Part shown: positions 16,324 to 24,920 of the stretch, piece after piece
Numbering within the stretch: the stretch's first letter is position 1
How the letters are laid out: the number at the start of each line of letters is the position of its first letter
Origin: Arthrobacter sp. NicSoilB8
Lineage (GTDB): Bacteria > Actinomycetota > Actinomycetes > Actinomycetales > Micrococcaceae
Direction of reading: 5' to 3'
Assembly (NCBI RefSeq): GCF_019977355.1
Contig: NZ_AP024655.1
Location: forward strand, 3,720,001 to 3,784,000
Length of the DNA stretch: 64,000 nucleotides
Notes under the pieces: generated by a model
What the model saw: the letters and a program-made list of their open reading frames with translations, nothing else
Database searches by the model: none
Told to the model about the DNA's origin: nothing
Made by a program: the position numbers and the translations under genes

Positions 16324-17756
16324 GGTTTGACCTCTCCGTTGATGTTGGTGGCGGCAGCGCCGGCAGTTCCGGTAGTTGCCGCGGCGCTGACGGGCAGCCG
16401 GAGCCGCACTTCGGTGCCGTCCGGGCTGCTGATGATGGCGGCGGTGCCGCCATGGCGGTTCATCCGCCCGATGATCGATTCGCGCACGCCGAGCCGGTCC
16501 GCGGGAACCGAATCCGGGTCAAAGCCTGGCCCCCGGTCCTTGACGAAAACCTCCGCTGCGACGTCAGTGACTTCCAGGTAGACGGACACGGCGCCGCCTC
16601 CGTGCCGGGCCGCGTTGAGCATGGCCTCGCGCGACGCCTGGACGAGGGCCTCGTGGCGCTGGGTCATGACGCAGTCCCCCACGGTGACCACTTCGACCGG
16701 GTGCCCCAAGGCGTCTTCAACCTCCGCGGCCGCGGCTTTGATGCCTTCGGACAGCTGTCCGGATTCGTTGCCAGCGTCCCGGTACAGCCAGCCCCGCAGT
16801 TCGCGCTCCTGCGCGCGGGCCAGCCGGATGACGTCGTGCTCATTGCCGGCGCGGCGCTGGATCAGAGCGAGGGTCTGGAGCACGGAATCGTGGAGGTGGG
16901 CGGCGATCTCCGCCCGCTCGGTGGCGCGGACACGGCCCGCGCGCTCGGTTTCCAGGTCCCGCCAGAACTTCAGCCCCCAGGGCAGCAACACCAGAGCCAC
17001 CCCGCCGAGCACCGCCACGGAAGCCAGGAGGGCCAGCCAGGTCTGTTCCCAGGACCCTGAGCCGGACACCATCACCAGCACGCCGGCCACCACGAGGGCG
17101 AGCCCGGCCGCGAGGCGCGCCCAGCCGCCGGCCTGGTCCGCCTTGGTCTTGTCCACGAGCCCCGCGCGGCGGGTCTCATCCAGCTGCATCCAGGCGATCG
17201 CGGCGCCGCCAAGGATCGCCGCGACCGGGATCAGGGTGCCCAGCGGCACGTCAACGCCGACGAGCCGGGCGATCAGGATCCCGGCCGCCAGCAGCAGCCC
17301 TGCGCCCAGCAGGATCTCCTTGCCGAACGGCATGCCCGGAACCCGCGACCGCCAGGACCCTTGCTCCGCTGCACTGGGAGTCCCGGGGGACCCGGGAGTC
17401 CCCGCGGCGCCGACGGCGCCCGCACTGCCTGGGGCGCCGGAGATACCGGGGATATCGGGGATATCGGGGAGGCCGGCACCGTGAAGACCGGAGATACCGG
17501 GGTCGCTGACGGCCGGGGCGATGGGCGACGCCGGGCGGCGGGCGTTTCGCCTGGCGCTCTCATCCGCCGTGGGAACCATGATCCAGAGCCAGGCGTAAAA
17601 GGCCACGCCGGCGCCGCCCGCGAGCGCAGCCACCACCATGCCGATCCTGACCATATGCACCGGCCAGCCCAGATGGTTGGCGAGGCCCGCGCACACGCCG
17701 GCGATCACGCGATCGCTGCTGCGGACCAGCGGCGGGCGGGCGGGCGGGGTCGTCAT
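16320..17756 (-). CDS. Sensor histidine kinase with N-terminal PspC domain (envelope stress)
   Basis: 478 residues. A PspC domain opens the protein (RSSDRVIAGVCAGLANHLGWPVHMVRIGMVV, residues about 12-60). A Gly-X-Y-like linker of about 45 residues follows (PGISGAPGSAGAVGAAG), then four or so membrane helices (about 140-270), then a HisKA_3 dimerisation helix with the phosphoacceptor His in EIAAHLHDSVLQTLALI. The C-terminal ATPase domain has an N box (REAMLNAARHGG) and DRGPGFD. Domain order matches actinobacterial PspC-kinases that pair with NarL-type regulators and sense membrane or cell-wall stress, a LiaRS-like role. Divergent from a gene for another PspC protein 124 bp away. Confidence 0.9.
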   Translation of the reverse strand: MTTPPARPPLVRSSDRVIAGVCAGLANHLGWPVHMVRIGMVVAALAGGAGVAFYAWLWIMVPTADESARRNARRPASPIAPAVSDPGISGLHGAGLPDIPDIPGISGAPGSAGAVGAAGTPGSPGTPSAAEQGSWRSRVPGMPFGKEILLGAGLLLAAGILIARLVGVDVPLGTLIPVAAILGGAAIAWMQLDETRRAGLVDKTKADQAGGWARLAAGLALVVAGVLVMVSGSGSWEQTWLALLASVAVLGGVALVLLPWGLKFWRDLETERAGRVRATERAEIAAHLHDSVLQTLALIQRRAGNEHDVIRLARAQERELRGWLYRDAGNESGQLSEGIKAAAAEVEDALGHPVEVVTVGDCVMTQRHEALVQASREAMLNAARHGGGAVSVYLEVTDVAAEVFVKDRGPGFDPDSVPADRLGVRESIIGRMNRHGGTAAIISSPDGTEVRLRLPVSAAATTGTAGAAATNINGEVKP

Positions 17757-17880
17757 GCCTCAATCCAAGCACGGATCGGGGTTCCCCGGACGCGTTTGCG
17801 GGCCTAACCGGGGGCCACTCAGGGACCGTTCAGGGTGTTCCCCAGTAGAGCCCTGCCCCGGGAACGGGAAGGATCGAAGT

Positions 17881-19608
17881 ATGAACCCGCACACTCCACA
17901 CCCTGATGAAGGCCCGGCCTCCGCAGACCGGCCCCAGACGGATCGATCAGATCCGGACCTTCCCGACGCAGGCCAGACCGCCCCGGACCTTCCCGACGCA
18001 GGCCAGACCGCCCGGGACCTTCCCGACGCCGGCCTGCCCCCCGCGGACTCTTCCGACGCCGGCCGGGCCGCCGGCGCTGCTGCCGGTTCCGGACCCGACG
18101 TCGGGCCGTCGCCGGAGCCTCCGCGGCTGTACCAGGCCGGCGACCCTGAAGGGCCGTATGGGCCGCCGCTCTACGGCACGGATCCGTCCCAGGGCGGACC
18201 GTACCCGGGCGGACCGGGTATGGGCGGACCGGGTACGGGCGGACCGGGTATGGGCGGACCGTATCCGGCCGGACAGATGCCCGGGCGCCAGGGGCAGAAC
18301 TTCTTCGACTGGATCCGCAGCCAGGGCATCTACCGCGGACGCGACCGCTGGATCGGCGGCGTGGCCAGCGGCATAGCCCACCGCCTCGGCGTCGACCCCC
18401 TGATCATTCGCGGCGTCCTGATCGTCCTGACCATTTTCGCCGGAGTTGGCGTGCTCGCCTACGGCCTGGCCTGGGCCCTGCTGCCCGAACCCGACGGCCG
18501 CATTCACGTCCAGGAGGCTGCCGCGGGCCGGTGGACCGCCGGCATGACTGGCGCCCTGATCACCACTGTCATCGGGTTCCCCAGCCTGGGCACCGGCGTC
18601 TGGGGCTGGGACCGCTTCGGCTTTGGCGCCTTCGTCTGGACCGTCTTCTGGGTGGGCGGTGCGATCTACCTCGTTTACTACCTGACCCAACGCAACAAGA
18701 CCCGGAACGGAGCCACTCCCATGTCATCGCGTTACGACTCCAGCAGCCCGGCCGGCACGGCGACCTATGCAGGCACCGCCGGCGCTGATCAGCACTCCGC
18801 CGCAGGCTTCCCGCCGGCCGGCATCCCGGCCTACGGCCAGCCCGTCAACGACGCCGGCAGCTCCGGCGCTGGCCCGGTCTGGGGCCCGCCGCCGCCGTCG
18901 GGAACCACGCCGCCCGGCCCCGTTCCCCCCGGCGGCTACGGCCCGGGGCCGGGGGCCACTCCGCCGCCGGCCGCGCCGCGCAGCCCTGGCCCGGGCACTC
19001 CGGCTGTCGCCATTACTGTCGGCTCCGCCCTCCTGGTGGGCGGGGGGATCAAGGCCCTCGACGCCGCCAACCTAATCGACCTCGGCGATTCCGGCAACGC
19101 ACTGGTCTGGGCGATCGCCGCGGCCATCCTGGGTCTTGGAATCCTGTTCGCCGGGTTGCGGGGCCGGACCTCGGGGATACTTGGCTTCTTCGCGGTCGTG
19201 GCCCTGCTGATCGGCGGCATCTTCAGCGTGGTCCCGCACGGCGACCGGTTCCGTTTCCAGAACGCCGACTGGACGCCGTCGAGCATTGAACAGGCCCGCG
19301 GCGGCTTCGAGATCACCGGCGGCAAAGGAACAGTGGACCTGACCAAGATGGCGCTGAATCCGCCGCTGGGCTCCGACGTCGTTGTTCCCATCGACGCGAC
19401 CGCCAGCAACCTGACCGTCGTCATCCCGGGCACGGTCCCCGTGCAAGTCCAGGCGGACATGACCATGGCCAACCTCCACGAAGGCAACCAGGACCACGGC
19501 GGCATCATGAACCAGCAGAGCGACTACAACACCTCCAAGCCCGGGGCCCGGATGGTCCTGAAAATCTCCGGGACCGTCAGCAACGTGACCATCAAGGAAG
19601 GCAACTGA
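17881..19608 (+). CDS. PspC-domain membrane protein with LiaF-like C-terminal domain
   Basis: 575 residues. An acidic repeat-rich N-terminal region (three copies of PDLPDAGQT-like units, then GGPGMGGPG repeats) precedes a PspC domain at about 143-205 (RDRWIGGVASGIAHRLGVDPLIIRGVLIVLTIF). Further membrane helices flank a Pro/Gly-rich linker. The last 110 residues after the final helix (FEITGGKGTVDLTKMAL, VVPIDATASNLTVVIPG) look like the extracytoplasmic beta-sheet domain of LiaF-type proteins. It probably senses or reports envelope state to the divergent PspC-kinase. ATG 17881 has GAAGGA 7 nt upstream. Followed after 1 bp by a small membrane gene. Confidence 0.82.
   Translation: MNPHTPHPDEGPASADRPQTDRSDPDLPDAGQTAPDLPDAGQTARDLPDAGLPPADSSDAGRAAGAAAGSGPDVGPSPEPPRLYQAGDPEGPYGPPLYGTDPSQGGPYPGGPGMGGPGTGGPGMGGPYPAGQMPGRQGQNFFDWIRSQGIYRGRDRWIGGVASGIAHRLGVDPLIIRGVLIVLTIFAGVGVLAYGLAWALLPEPDGRIHVQEAAAGRWTAGMTGALITTVIGFPSLGTGVWGWDRFGFGAFVWTVFWVGGAIYLVYYLTQRNKTRNGATPMSSRYDSSSPAGTATYAGTAGADQHSAAGFPPAGIPAYGQPVNDAGSSGAGPVWGPPPPSGTTPPGPVPPGGYGPGPGATPPPAAPRSPGPGTPAVAITVGSALLVGGGIKALDAANLIDLGDSGNALVWAIAAAILGLGILFAGLRGRTSGILGFFAVVALLIGGIFSVVPHGDRFRFQNADWTPSSIEQARGGFEITGGKGTVDLTKMALNPPLGSDVVVPIDATASNLTVVIPGTVPVQVQADMTMANLHEGNQDHGGIMNQQSDYNTSKPGARMVLKISGTVSNVTIKEGN
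17955..18064. repeat. 30-bp in-frame tandem repeat in the PspC/LiaF-like gene
   Basis: About 3.7 copies of a 30-bp unit beginning GGACCTTCCCGACGCAGGCC encode DLPDAGQTAP-like repeats. A second 15-bp array (GGCGGACCGGGTATG) follows near 18196-18260. Copy number probably varies between strains. Confidence 0.75.
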
Positions 19609-19609
19609 C

Positions 19610-19870
19610 ATGAGCAGCTATGACGACTCCAGTGCCGCCGGGCACGACCCGGAAGCGGCCGGCTCCCCCGCCCGGGTGGGAACCGTGGTGTGGGGGCTGA
19701 TAGTGCTGGCCCTGGCCGCGCTGATCATCGTTTCCCAGCTCGGCATCGTGGCCCTTAACGGCACCTACGTCCTGATCGGCCTGATGATCGGGGCGGGCGC
19801 CGCCCTGATCGTCGGCGGGCTTCTCTCGGCACGCAGGCGTGACAATGAATCAACTTCAGGGAAGTCTTGA
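19610..19870 (+). CDS. Small two-helix membrane protein in the PspC operon
   Basis: 86 residues: hydrophilic N-terminus of about 22 residues, then two hydrophobic helices (VVWGLIVLALAALIIVSQL and YVLIGLMIGAGAALIVGGLL) and a basic/polar tail. No recognised domain. It sits 1 bp after the PspC/LiaF-like gene and 3 bp before a PspC gene, so it belongs to that operon and probably acts in the same envelope-stress pathway. Confidence 0.78.
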   Translation: MSSYDDSSAAGHDPEAAGSPARVGTVVWGLIVLALAALIIVSQLGIVALNGTYVLIGLMIGAGAALIVGGLLSARRRDNESTSGKS

Positions 19871-19873
19871 ACC

Positions 19874-20128
19874 ATGGATAAATTCTTCGACACCATCCGG
19901 GGCTTCGGCCTGAAACGTGGCCCGCAGCGCTGGCTGGGCGGCGTCTGCGGCGGAATCGCCGCCAAACTGAATGTTGACGTGGCCTATGTCCGGATCGCCT
20001 ACCTGCTCCTGAGCCTGCTCCCGGGCCCGGCCTTTGTGCTCTACCTCGCGGCGTGGCTGCTCCTCCCGGACCAGCGCAATGCAATTGCACTGGAAACCTT
20101 CCTCGCGAAGCGTTCCTCCCGGCCCTAA
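19874..20128 (+). CDS. Stand-alone PspC-domain protein
   Basis: 84 residues consisting almost entirely of one PspC domain: RWLGGVCGGIAAKLNVDVAYVRIAYLLLSLLPG, then a helix ending in YLAAWLLLPDQ. PspC domains are short membrane modules of phage-shock and Lia-type stress responses. Last gene of the rightward operon, followed by a strong terminator. It resembles the PspC parts of the kinase at 16320 and the large protein at 17881, making three PspC domains in one locus. Confidence 0.9.
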   Translation: MDKFFDTIRGFGLKRGPQRWLGGVCGGIAAKLNVDVAYVRIAYLLLSLLPGPAFVLYLAAWLLLPDQRNAIALETFLAKRSSRP

Positions 20129-20211
20129 CCCCGGCCCGGGCCTACACCGGTCGCGGGCCGGACACGCCGGACCGCAGCCGGTGGGTCGGGCACGCTCCGC
20201 AGCGCAGCAAG

Positions 20212-20237
20212 GGTGCCCCCGCCTCGGCGGGGGCACC
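20212..20237 (+). terminator. Terminator of the PspC operon
   Basis: GGTGCCCCCGCC / GGCGGGGGCACC, a 12-bp perfect GC-rich inverted repeat, followed by TCTTGTGT. Confidence 0.8.
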
Positions 20238-20343
20238 TCTTGTGTAACCGTTTGTGTCCTGCCCCACACACGCCATTAGACTCTAGGTGAGCTCAGCGTG
20301 GCGCTCTGCCTGTACCCCTTCAAACCAGGATTTGAGCCAAGAC

Positions 20344-21369
20344 ATGAAAATTGGAATCCTCACCAGCGGCGGAGACTGCCCCGGACTGAACGCTGTCATC
20401 CGTGGCGCCGTCCTCAAGGGCATCGCCGTCCACGGCCAGCAGTTCGTGGGATTCCGGGACGGCTGGCGCGGCGTTGTCGAGGGCGACATCGTCGAGATTC
20501 CCCGCACCACGGTCCGCGGCATCGCCAAGCAGGGCGGCACCATCCTCGGCACGTCCCGCACCAACCCGTTCGAGAACGGTGGCGGTCCCGAGGTCATCAA
20601 GGCCAACATGGACCGGCTGGGGATCGATGCCATCATCGCGATCGGCGGCGAGGGCACGCTGGCCGCGGCCAAGCGGCTCACTGACGCCGGCCTGAAGATC
20701 GTGGGTGTCCCCAAGACCGTGGACAATGACCTCGACGCCACGGACTACACCTTCGGTTTCGACACCGCCGTGGAAATCGCCACCGAGGCGATCGACCGGC
20801 TCCGCACCACCGGGGAGTCCCACCACCGCTGCATGATCGCCGAGGTCATGGGCCGGCACGTGGGCTGGATCGCCCTGCACGCCGGGATGGCCTCGGGCGC
20901 CCACGCCATCCTGATCCCGGAGCAGAAGGCCTCCATGGAACAGATCGCCGAGTGGGTTGTCTCCGCCCGCGACCGTGGCCGCGCCCCGCTGGTGGTCGTC
21001 GCCGAGGGATTCGTGCCCGAAGGCCAGGAATCCCCGCACTCGGAGCGCGGACTGGACACCTTTGGCCGGCCCCGTCTCGGCGGCATCGCCGAAATGCTGG
21101 CGCCCGAGCTCGAGGCACGCACCGGCATCGAGACCCGCGCCACGGTCCTTGGCCACATCCAGCGCGGCGGCGTTCCGACGGCCTTCGACCGTGTCCTGGC
21201 CACCCGGTTGGGCATGGCCGCCATTGATTCGGTGGTGGAGAAGCGCTGGGGCACCATGGTTTCGCTCCACGGCACGGACATCGTTCACGTCGGTTTCGAC
21301 GCCGCGCTCGGCAACCTTAAGTCCGTGCCGCAGACCCGCTATGACGAGGCTGCTGTCCTCTTCGGCTAA
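20344..21369 (+). CDS. pfkA: 6-phosphofructokinase, predicted ATP-dependent
   Basis: 341 residues. Phosphorylates fructose 6-phosphate to the 1,6-bisphosphate in glycolysis. GILTSGGDCPGLNAVIRG is the nucleotide-binding start. GGEGT puts Gly at position 104 and PKTVDNDL puts Lys at 124. Gly104 with Lys124 is the pattern of actinobacterial ATP enzymes, whereas Asp104 marks the pyrophosphate-dependent form. GFDTAVEIATEAIDRL, EVMGRHVGWIALHAG and GHIQRGGVPTAFDRVLATRLG are conserved. ATG 20344 fits the family N-terminus. Monocistronic, between the PspC terminator and a GNAT gene. Confidence 0.95.
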   Translation: MKIGILTSGGDCPGLNAVIRGAVLKGIAVHGQQFVGFRDGWRGVVEGDIVEIPRTTVRGIAKQGGTILGTSRTNPFENGGGPEVIKANMDRLGIDAIIAIGGEGTLAAAKRLTDAGLKIVGVPKTVDNDLDATDYTFGFDTAVEIATEAIDRLRTTGESHHRCMIAEVMGRHVGWIALHAGMASGAHAILIPEQKASMEQIAEWVVSARDRGRAPLVVVAEGFVPEGQESPHSERGLDTFGRPRLGGIAEMLAPELEARTGIETRATVLGHIQRGGVPTAFDRVLATRLGMAAIDSVVEKRWGTMVSLHGTDIVHVGFDAALGNLKSVPQTRYDEAAVLFG

Positions 21370-21387
21370 GCGCCCGCCCGCGGTGGG

Positions 21388-21393
21388 TAGGGT
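21388..21393 (+). promoter_or_regulatory. -10 box, leaderless start of the GNAT gene at 21400
   Basis: TAGGGT exactly 6 nt before ATG 21400. Confidence 0.45.
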
Positions 21394-21399
21394 TGATTC

Positions 21400-22110
21400 A
21401 TGACTCTTGAGCCCGGTTCCGCTGAAATTGTCCAGCTCGCATGGGCGCGCCGCTTGGGGTTCGACGACGGCGCCTTCGCAGCTGCTGCCGGTGAGAGGCT
21501 CACCCGGGCCGATGAGTCGGCCCGGTCGGTGCAGTTTGTCCGCCTCTTCGGCAATTCCGCTTTGGTGGGCCCGCAATGGGCGCTGGACGCGGCCGCCGGC
21601 TTCTCAGACGGGGAACTTGCCCAGCACGTGACGCTGTTGACCATCACCCGCGGGCACGGCGGCCACGGGCTGGGCGCCGCCGCGCTCTTTTTCGCCGACG
21701 ACCTCCCCCTGCAGCAGCCGTCCGAGGAGCTGACCGTCTCGCACGGGAACCCGGAGGCGGTCGAACTGGAAACGTTCTGCCCGCCCGATGACGTCAATGA
21801 GGTGGGCCTCGCGGACCTCGAACACCGCTTCACGATCATGCATCAGGAAGACGGGCGCCGGACCCCTGTCGCCTGCGGCGCGTACACCGAGTGGGAGGGG
21901 CTCCTCGCCCATCTGGGGGTGCTGGTTGCGCCCGAGTGGCGGCGCCGGGGGCTGGGCAAGCTGGCCGCATCAATAGCTGCGCACGAGGCCCTCGCCGCCG
22001 GGCTGACGCTGCAGTGGCGCTCCGAGGTCAGCAACAAGGGCTCCCTGGCGCTGGCCCGGAGCCTTGGATTCTCCGCGGGCGGCATCCAGACCAGCGTGCT
22101 GCTGGGCTGA
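21400..22110 (+). CDS. GNAT-family N-acetyltransferase
   Basis: 236 residues. The GNAT domain is in the C-terminal half: HLGVLVAPEWRRRGLGKLAASIAAHEAL is the acetyl-CoA binding segment (R-R-x-G-L-G), followed by LQWRSEVSNKGSLALARSLGFSAGG, a common GNAT ending. The N-terminal half is variable and gives no substrate hint. It lies 30 nt after pfkA but has its own leaderless-type -10 box. Convergent with the MFS gene at 22151. Confidence 0.82.
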   Translation: MTLEPGSAEIVQLAWARRLGFDDGAFAAAAGERLTRADESARSVQFVRLFGNSALVGPQWALDAAAGFSDGELAQHVTLLTITRGHGGHGLGAAALFFADDLPLQQPSEELTVSHGNPEAVELETFCPPDDVNEVGLADLEHRFTIMHQEDGRRTPVACGAYTEWEGLLAHLGVLVAPEWRRRGLGKLAASIAAHEALAAGLTLQWRSEVSNKGSLALARSLGFSAGGIQTSVLLG

Positions 22111-22150
22111 TCCGGATACCCGCCCGGGAGGGTTGGCGCCGGCGCGAAGG

Positions 22151-23671
22151 CTAGCGCCGCTCTGCGGCGGCCCTGTCCGCGTCCTTGCTCGCGTCCGGAC
22201 CCGGCGCGTCCCAGCCCTGGACCGCCTTGGGCTTGGCGAAGAAGAGCGCCACGGCGGCGCCGAGCAGGATGACCGCCGCCGGGAGCAGAATGGACTGGCC
22301 CATCGCCGTCGAGAACCCTTCATGGAGCGCCTCGGGCAGGGCCCCGCCGAAGCCCATCGGGCTGGCGTCTCCGCCTGGTCCGGGACGGGCGGGAAGCTCC
22401 GCGGCCAGCCGGGCCTGGATGAGGACGGCGATGGCGGCGCTGCCGAGCACGGCGCCGATCTGGCGGGTGGTGTTGTAGACGCCCGAGCCGGCTCCGGCCT
22501 GCCGGGGCGGCAGGTTGCGCGTGACGGTGGAGCTCAGCGGCGCCCAAATGCCCGCGTTGGCGAAGCCCAGCACGGCGCTCGGGAGCAGGAAAAGCCAGAT
22601 CGGGGTGTCCGGGTGCATGAGCAGGGAGTTCCAGAACAGGGCCACGGACATCAGGACCAGGCCCGTCACGGTAATGAATTTGGGGTTGACCCGATCGATG
22701 ATCCGGCCGACGACGGGGGCGAGGCCGCCGGAGATTAGCGCCATCGGCACCATCATGAGCGCCGATTCGGTGGGGGTCAGGCCCCGGACGATCTGGTAGT
22801 AGAAGATCAGCGGCAGGCCGAACGCCGTGACGGTGAAGCCCACTGTGGTGATCGCAATGTTGGCGAGCGAGAAGTTCCGGTCTGAGAAGAGGGACAGGGG
22901 CAGCAGCGGCTCACCCTTGTTGAATTTCTGCCACAGGACAAAGACGACCAGCACCGCGATGCCGCTGATGATCAGGCCCCAGACGGTGATGGGGCCGGTG
23001 ATGGTGCCCCAGTCGTAGGTCTCGCCCTCCTGGATGCCGAAGACCAGGAGGAAAAGTCCAAGGGCGCTGAGCAGCACGCCGGGGATATCGAACTTGTGCG
23101 GGTGGGTGCTCAGCGAGGGGACGAACCGCATCGCCAGGACGAAGCCAGCAATGCCGACCGGGACGTTGATGAAGAAGATCCACTCCCAGCCGAGGCCGTC
23201 CACCAGGACACCGCCGAGGATCGGTCCGACCAGGGTGGCGACGCCGGCCGTGGCGCCCCAGATGCCCATGGCCGCTCCGCGGCGGTCCGGCGCGAAGATC
23301 CGGGTAATGACGGCCATGGTCTGCGGCGTCATCATGGCCGCGCCGAGGCCCTGCACCACGCGCGCTGCGATAAGTGTCTGGACATCCCCGGAGAGGCCGC
23401 ACCACAGCGACGCCAGGGTGAAGACGACGAGCCCGGAGAGGTAGAGCCTTTTCGGACCGAAGCGGTCGCCAAGCCGGCCAGTGATGAGCAGCGGCACCGC
23501 GTAGGCGAGCAGGTAGGCGCTGGTGACCCAGATGACCGCGTTGATGTCGGTGTTCAGGCCCTTCATGATGCTCGGGTTGGCCACCGAGACGATGGTGGTG
23601 TCGATCAGGATCATGAAGAAGCCGATCACCAGGGACCAGAGTGCCGGCCATGGCCGGGCAACGTTTTCCAT
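22151..23671 (-). CDS. MFS multidrug exporter, DHA2 (EmrB/QacA) type, under PadR control
   Basis: 506 residues, probably 14 helices. ILIDTTIVSVANPSIMKGL in helix 1 and GRLGDRFGPKRLYLSGL (motif A) are DHA2 hallmarks; GPILGGVLVDGLGWEWIFFINVPVG is motif C. An acidic/basic tail of about 25 residues ends the protein. Start ATG 23671 has AAAGGAA 5 nt upstream. It lies 83 nt downstream of a padR gene on the same strand, so regulator and exporter likely share a transcript induced by a drug-like ligand. Substrate unknown. Confidence 0.88.
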   Translation of the reverse strand: MENVARPWPALWSLVIGFFMILIDTTIVSVANPSIMKGLNTDINAVIWVTSAYLLAYAVPLLITGRLGDRFGPKRLYLSGLVVFTLASLWCGLSGDVQTLIAARVVQGLGAAMMTPQTMAVITRIFAPDRRGAAMGIWGATAGVATLVGPILGGVLVDGLGWEWIFFINVPVGIAGFVLAMRFVPSLSTHPHKFDIPGVLLSALGLFLLVFGIQEGETYDWGTITGPITVWGLIISGIAVLVVFVLWQKFNKGEPLLPLSLFSDRNFSLANIAITTVGFTVTAFGLPLIFYYQIVRGLTPTESALMMVPMALISGGLAPVVGRIIDRVNPKFITVTGLVLMSVALFWNSLLMHPDTPIWLFLLPSAVLGFANAGIWAPLSSTVTRNLPPRQAGAGSGVYNTTRQIGAVLGSAAIAVLIQARLAAELPARPGPGGDASPMGFGGALPEALHEGFSTAMGQSILLPAAVILLGAAVALFFAKPKAVQGWDAPGPDASKDADRAAAERR

Positions 23672-23754
23672 GGGATTCCTTTGGGTCTGGTGCGGATGCT
23701 TGATGGGCAATGGTGCGGTTCGCCCGGGGCGGGTCCCGGGATGCTGCGAGGGCC

Positions 23755-24318
23755 TCACCACGGCAGTTCGCCGGTGCTGAGCTGGTCCTGAAGGCCGCGG
23801 ATCCACCCGATTTCGGTCCGCAGGATGCTCTGCTGGTACTGGACGTCGATCCAGTACTTGCGCTCCACGCCCTTCTTCTTCAGCAGGTCCTCGCCCGTGT
23901 CCAGGAAACCGAGCTGTTCCTGCAGCGCCTTGAGCCGCCGGTCGAGGAGTTCGACCACGACGCCGGCGGGCAGGTTGTAAGCCTCGGAGATGGCCAGGGG
24001 GAAGGACGGGTATTCGTTGACCGGGGTGGCGAGCATGTCCTGTATCCGGGTGGTGAGCGCTTCCCGGCCTGCCGCCGAGATCGTGTACGTGGTGCGCTCC
24101 GGGCGGTTGCCTTCCCGGTCCGTTCCCGTCGCGGCCACGAGGCCCTGCTCCTCCAGCCGCCCGACGGCGTGATACAGCGTTCCCGGCCGGACCTTGACCA
24201 GCCGGTCCTCGTGCCGGGCAATCAGGAGCTGGTACATCTCGTAGGGGTGCATCGGTTCCTCCACAAGCAGGGAGAGCGCGGCGACACCCAGAGGGGTCAA
24301 TGCGGATGCCCGGGCCAT
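23755..24318 (-). CDS. PadR-family transcriptional repressor
   Basis: 187 residues. N-terminal winged helix: LTPLGVAALSLLVEEPMHPYEMYQLLIARHEDRLVKVRPGTLYHAVGRLEEQGLV, containing the PadR hallmark GTLYHAVGRLEEQG (usual form GTLYRALxRLEEEGLI), followed by a basic wing. The C-terminal helices (Vir-like dimerisation domain) include YPSFPLAISEAYNLP. Probable local repressor of the exporter gene at 22151. A perfect 16-bp palindrome 48 bp upstream of the start is the likely operator. Confidence 0.92.
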   Translation of the reverse strand: MARASALTPLGVAALSLLVEEPMHPYEMYQLLIARHEDRLVKVRPGTLYHAVGRLEEQGLVAATGTDREGNRPERTTYTISAAGREALTTRIQDMLATPVNEYPSFPLAISEAYNLPAGVVVELLDRRLKALQEQLGFLDTGEDLLKKKGVERKYWIDVQYQQSILRTEIGWIRGLQDQLSTGELPW

Positions 24319-24365
24319 GGTGCGGTGTCCTCTTCCGTGGGAGCCTGTGATTATTCCGTCACGAT

Positions 24366-24381
24366 TATTCCACGTGGAATA
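24366..24381. promoter_or_regulatory. Candidate PadR operator
   Basis: TATTCCACGTGGAATA is a perfect 16-bp palindrome in an AT-richer patch upstream of padR. GATTATTCC is also repeated directly at about 24350 and 24364. Position and symmetry suggest autoregulation of the padR-MFS operon. Confidence 0.55.
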
Positions 24382-24449
24382 TTTGGGTGCAATCTCCGCT
24401 GGCGCCGGGGCGTGGGCGCCGCCCGGGCGTCCGCGGTATTAGGGTCTGG

Positions 24450-24920
24450 TCAGCCGAGGAGGTCCAGGATGTCCGTCCGGGCAAACATCTGTGCGGCGGC
24501 CCGGGCGGAGGGGGTGCCGGCGTCGGGGTCGGCCCCGGCGTCCAGCAGCTCGCGGGCGACGTCCGTGTAGCCCTTGAAGACGGCGCCGGCCAGCGGCGTC
24601 TGGCCGCGGTCATTGGCCGCGTTGGCGTCGCCTCCGTGGTCCAGGATCAGCCGTACCGTGCCGGCGTGGCCGTGGTAGGCCGCCAGCATGACGAGCGAGT
24701 CGCCGGAGGAAGTGGTCAGCGTGGCCGGAGCCCCGGCAGCGAGATAGCTGCCCAGCACCGCCGAGTTGCCCTCGCGGGCCGCATCGAAGAGCGCGTGCGC
24801 CAGGGCCAGCGTCTCCTCGTCGGGCGCGGGGCCTGCCTCGCTGACTGACCCGCTGACCGCTGAATCGTTGACCGCCGGCCGGCTCGCTCCCGGCTTGCTC
24901 ACGGGGGATTCGCCGCTCAT
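24450..24920 (-). CDS. Ankyrin-repeat protein
   Basis: 156 residues. After a disordered Ser/Pro-rich N-terminus of about 35 residues come roughly three ankyrin repeats: ALFDAAREGNSAVLGSYLAAGAPA, SLVMLAAYHGHAGTVRLILDHGGDAN and TPLAGAVFKGYTDVARELLDAGADP. Probably a protein-protein adaptor in the cytoplasm (no signal peptide). Its ATG overlaps the stop of the upstream YgfZ-like gene (ATGA), so the two are translationally coupled, which hints at a shared job. Partner unknown. Confidence 0.88.
   Translation of the reverse strand: MSGESPVSKPGASRPAVNDSAVSGSVSEAGPAPDEETLALAHALFDAAREGNSAVLGSYLAAGAPATLTTSSGDSLVMLAAYHGHAGTVRLILDHGGDANAANDRGQTPLAGAVFKGYTDVARELLDAGADPDAGTPSARAAAQMFARTDILDLLG

Noticed and set aside
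17955..18260. CRISPR-like array
   Set aside because: Units are contiguous, in frame and code for PDLPDAGQT and GGPGMG repeats; no spacers or cas genes.
20344..21369. Pyrophosphate-dependent phosphofructokinase
   Set aside because: Position 104 is Gly (GGEGT), not the Asp that marks pyrophosphate use.
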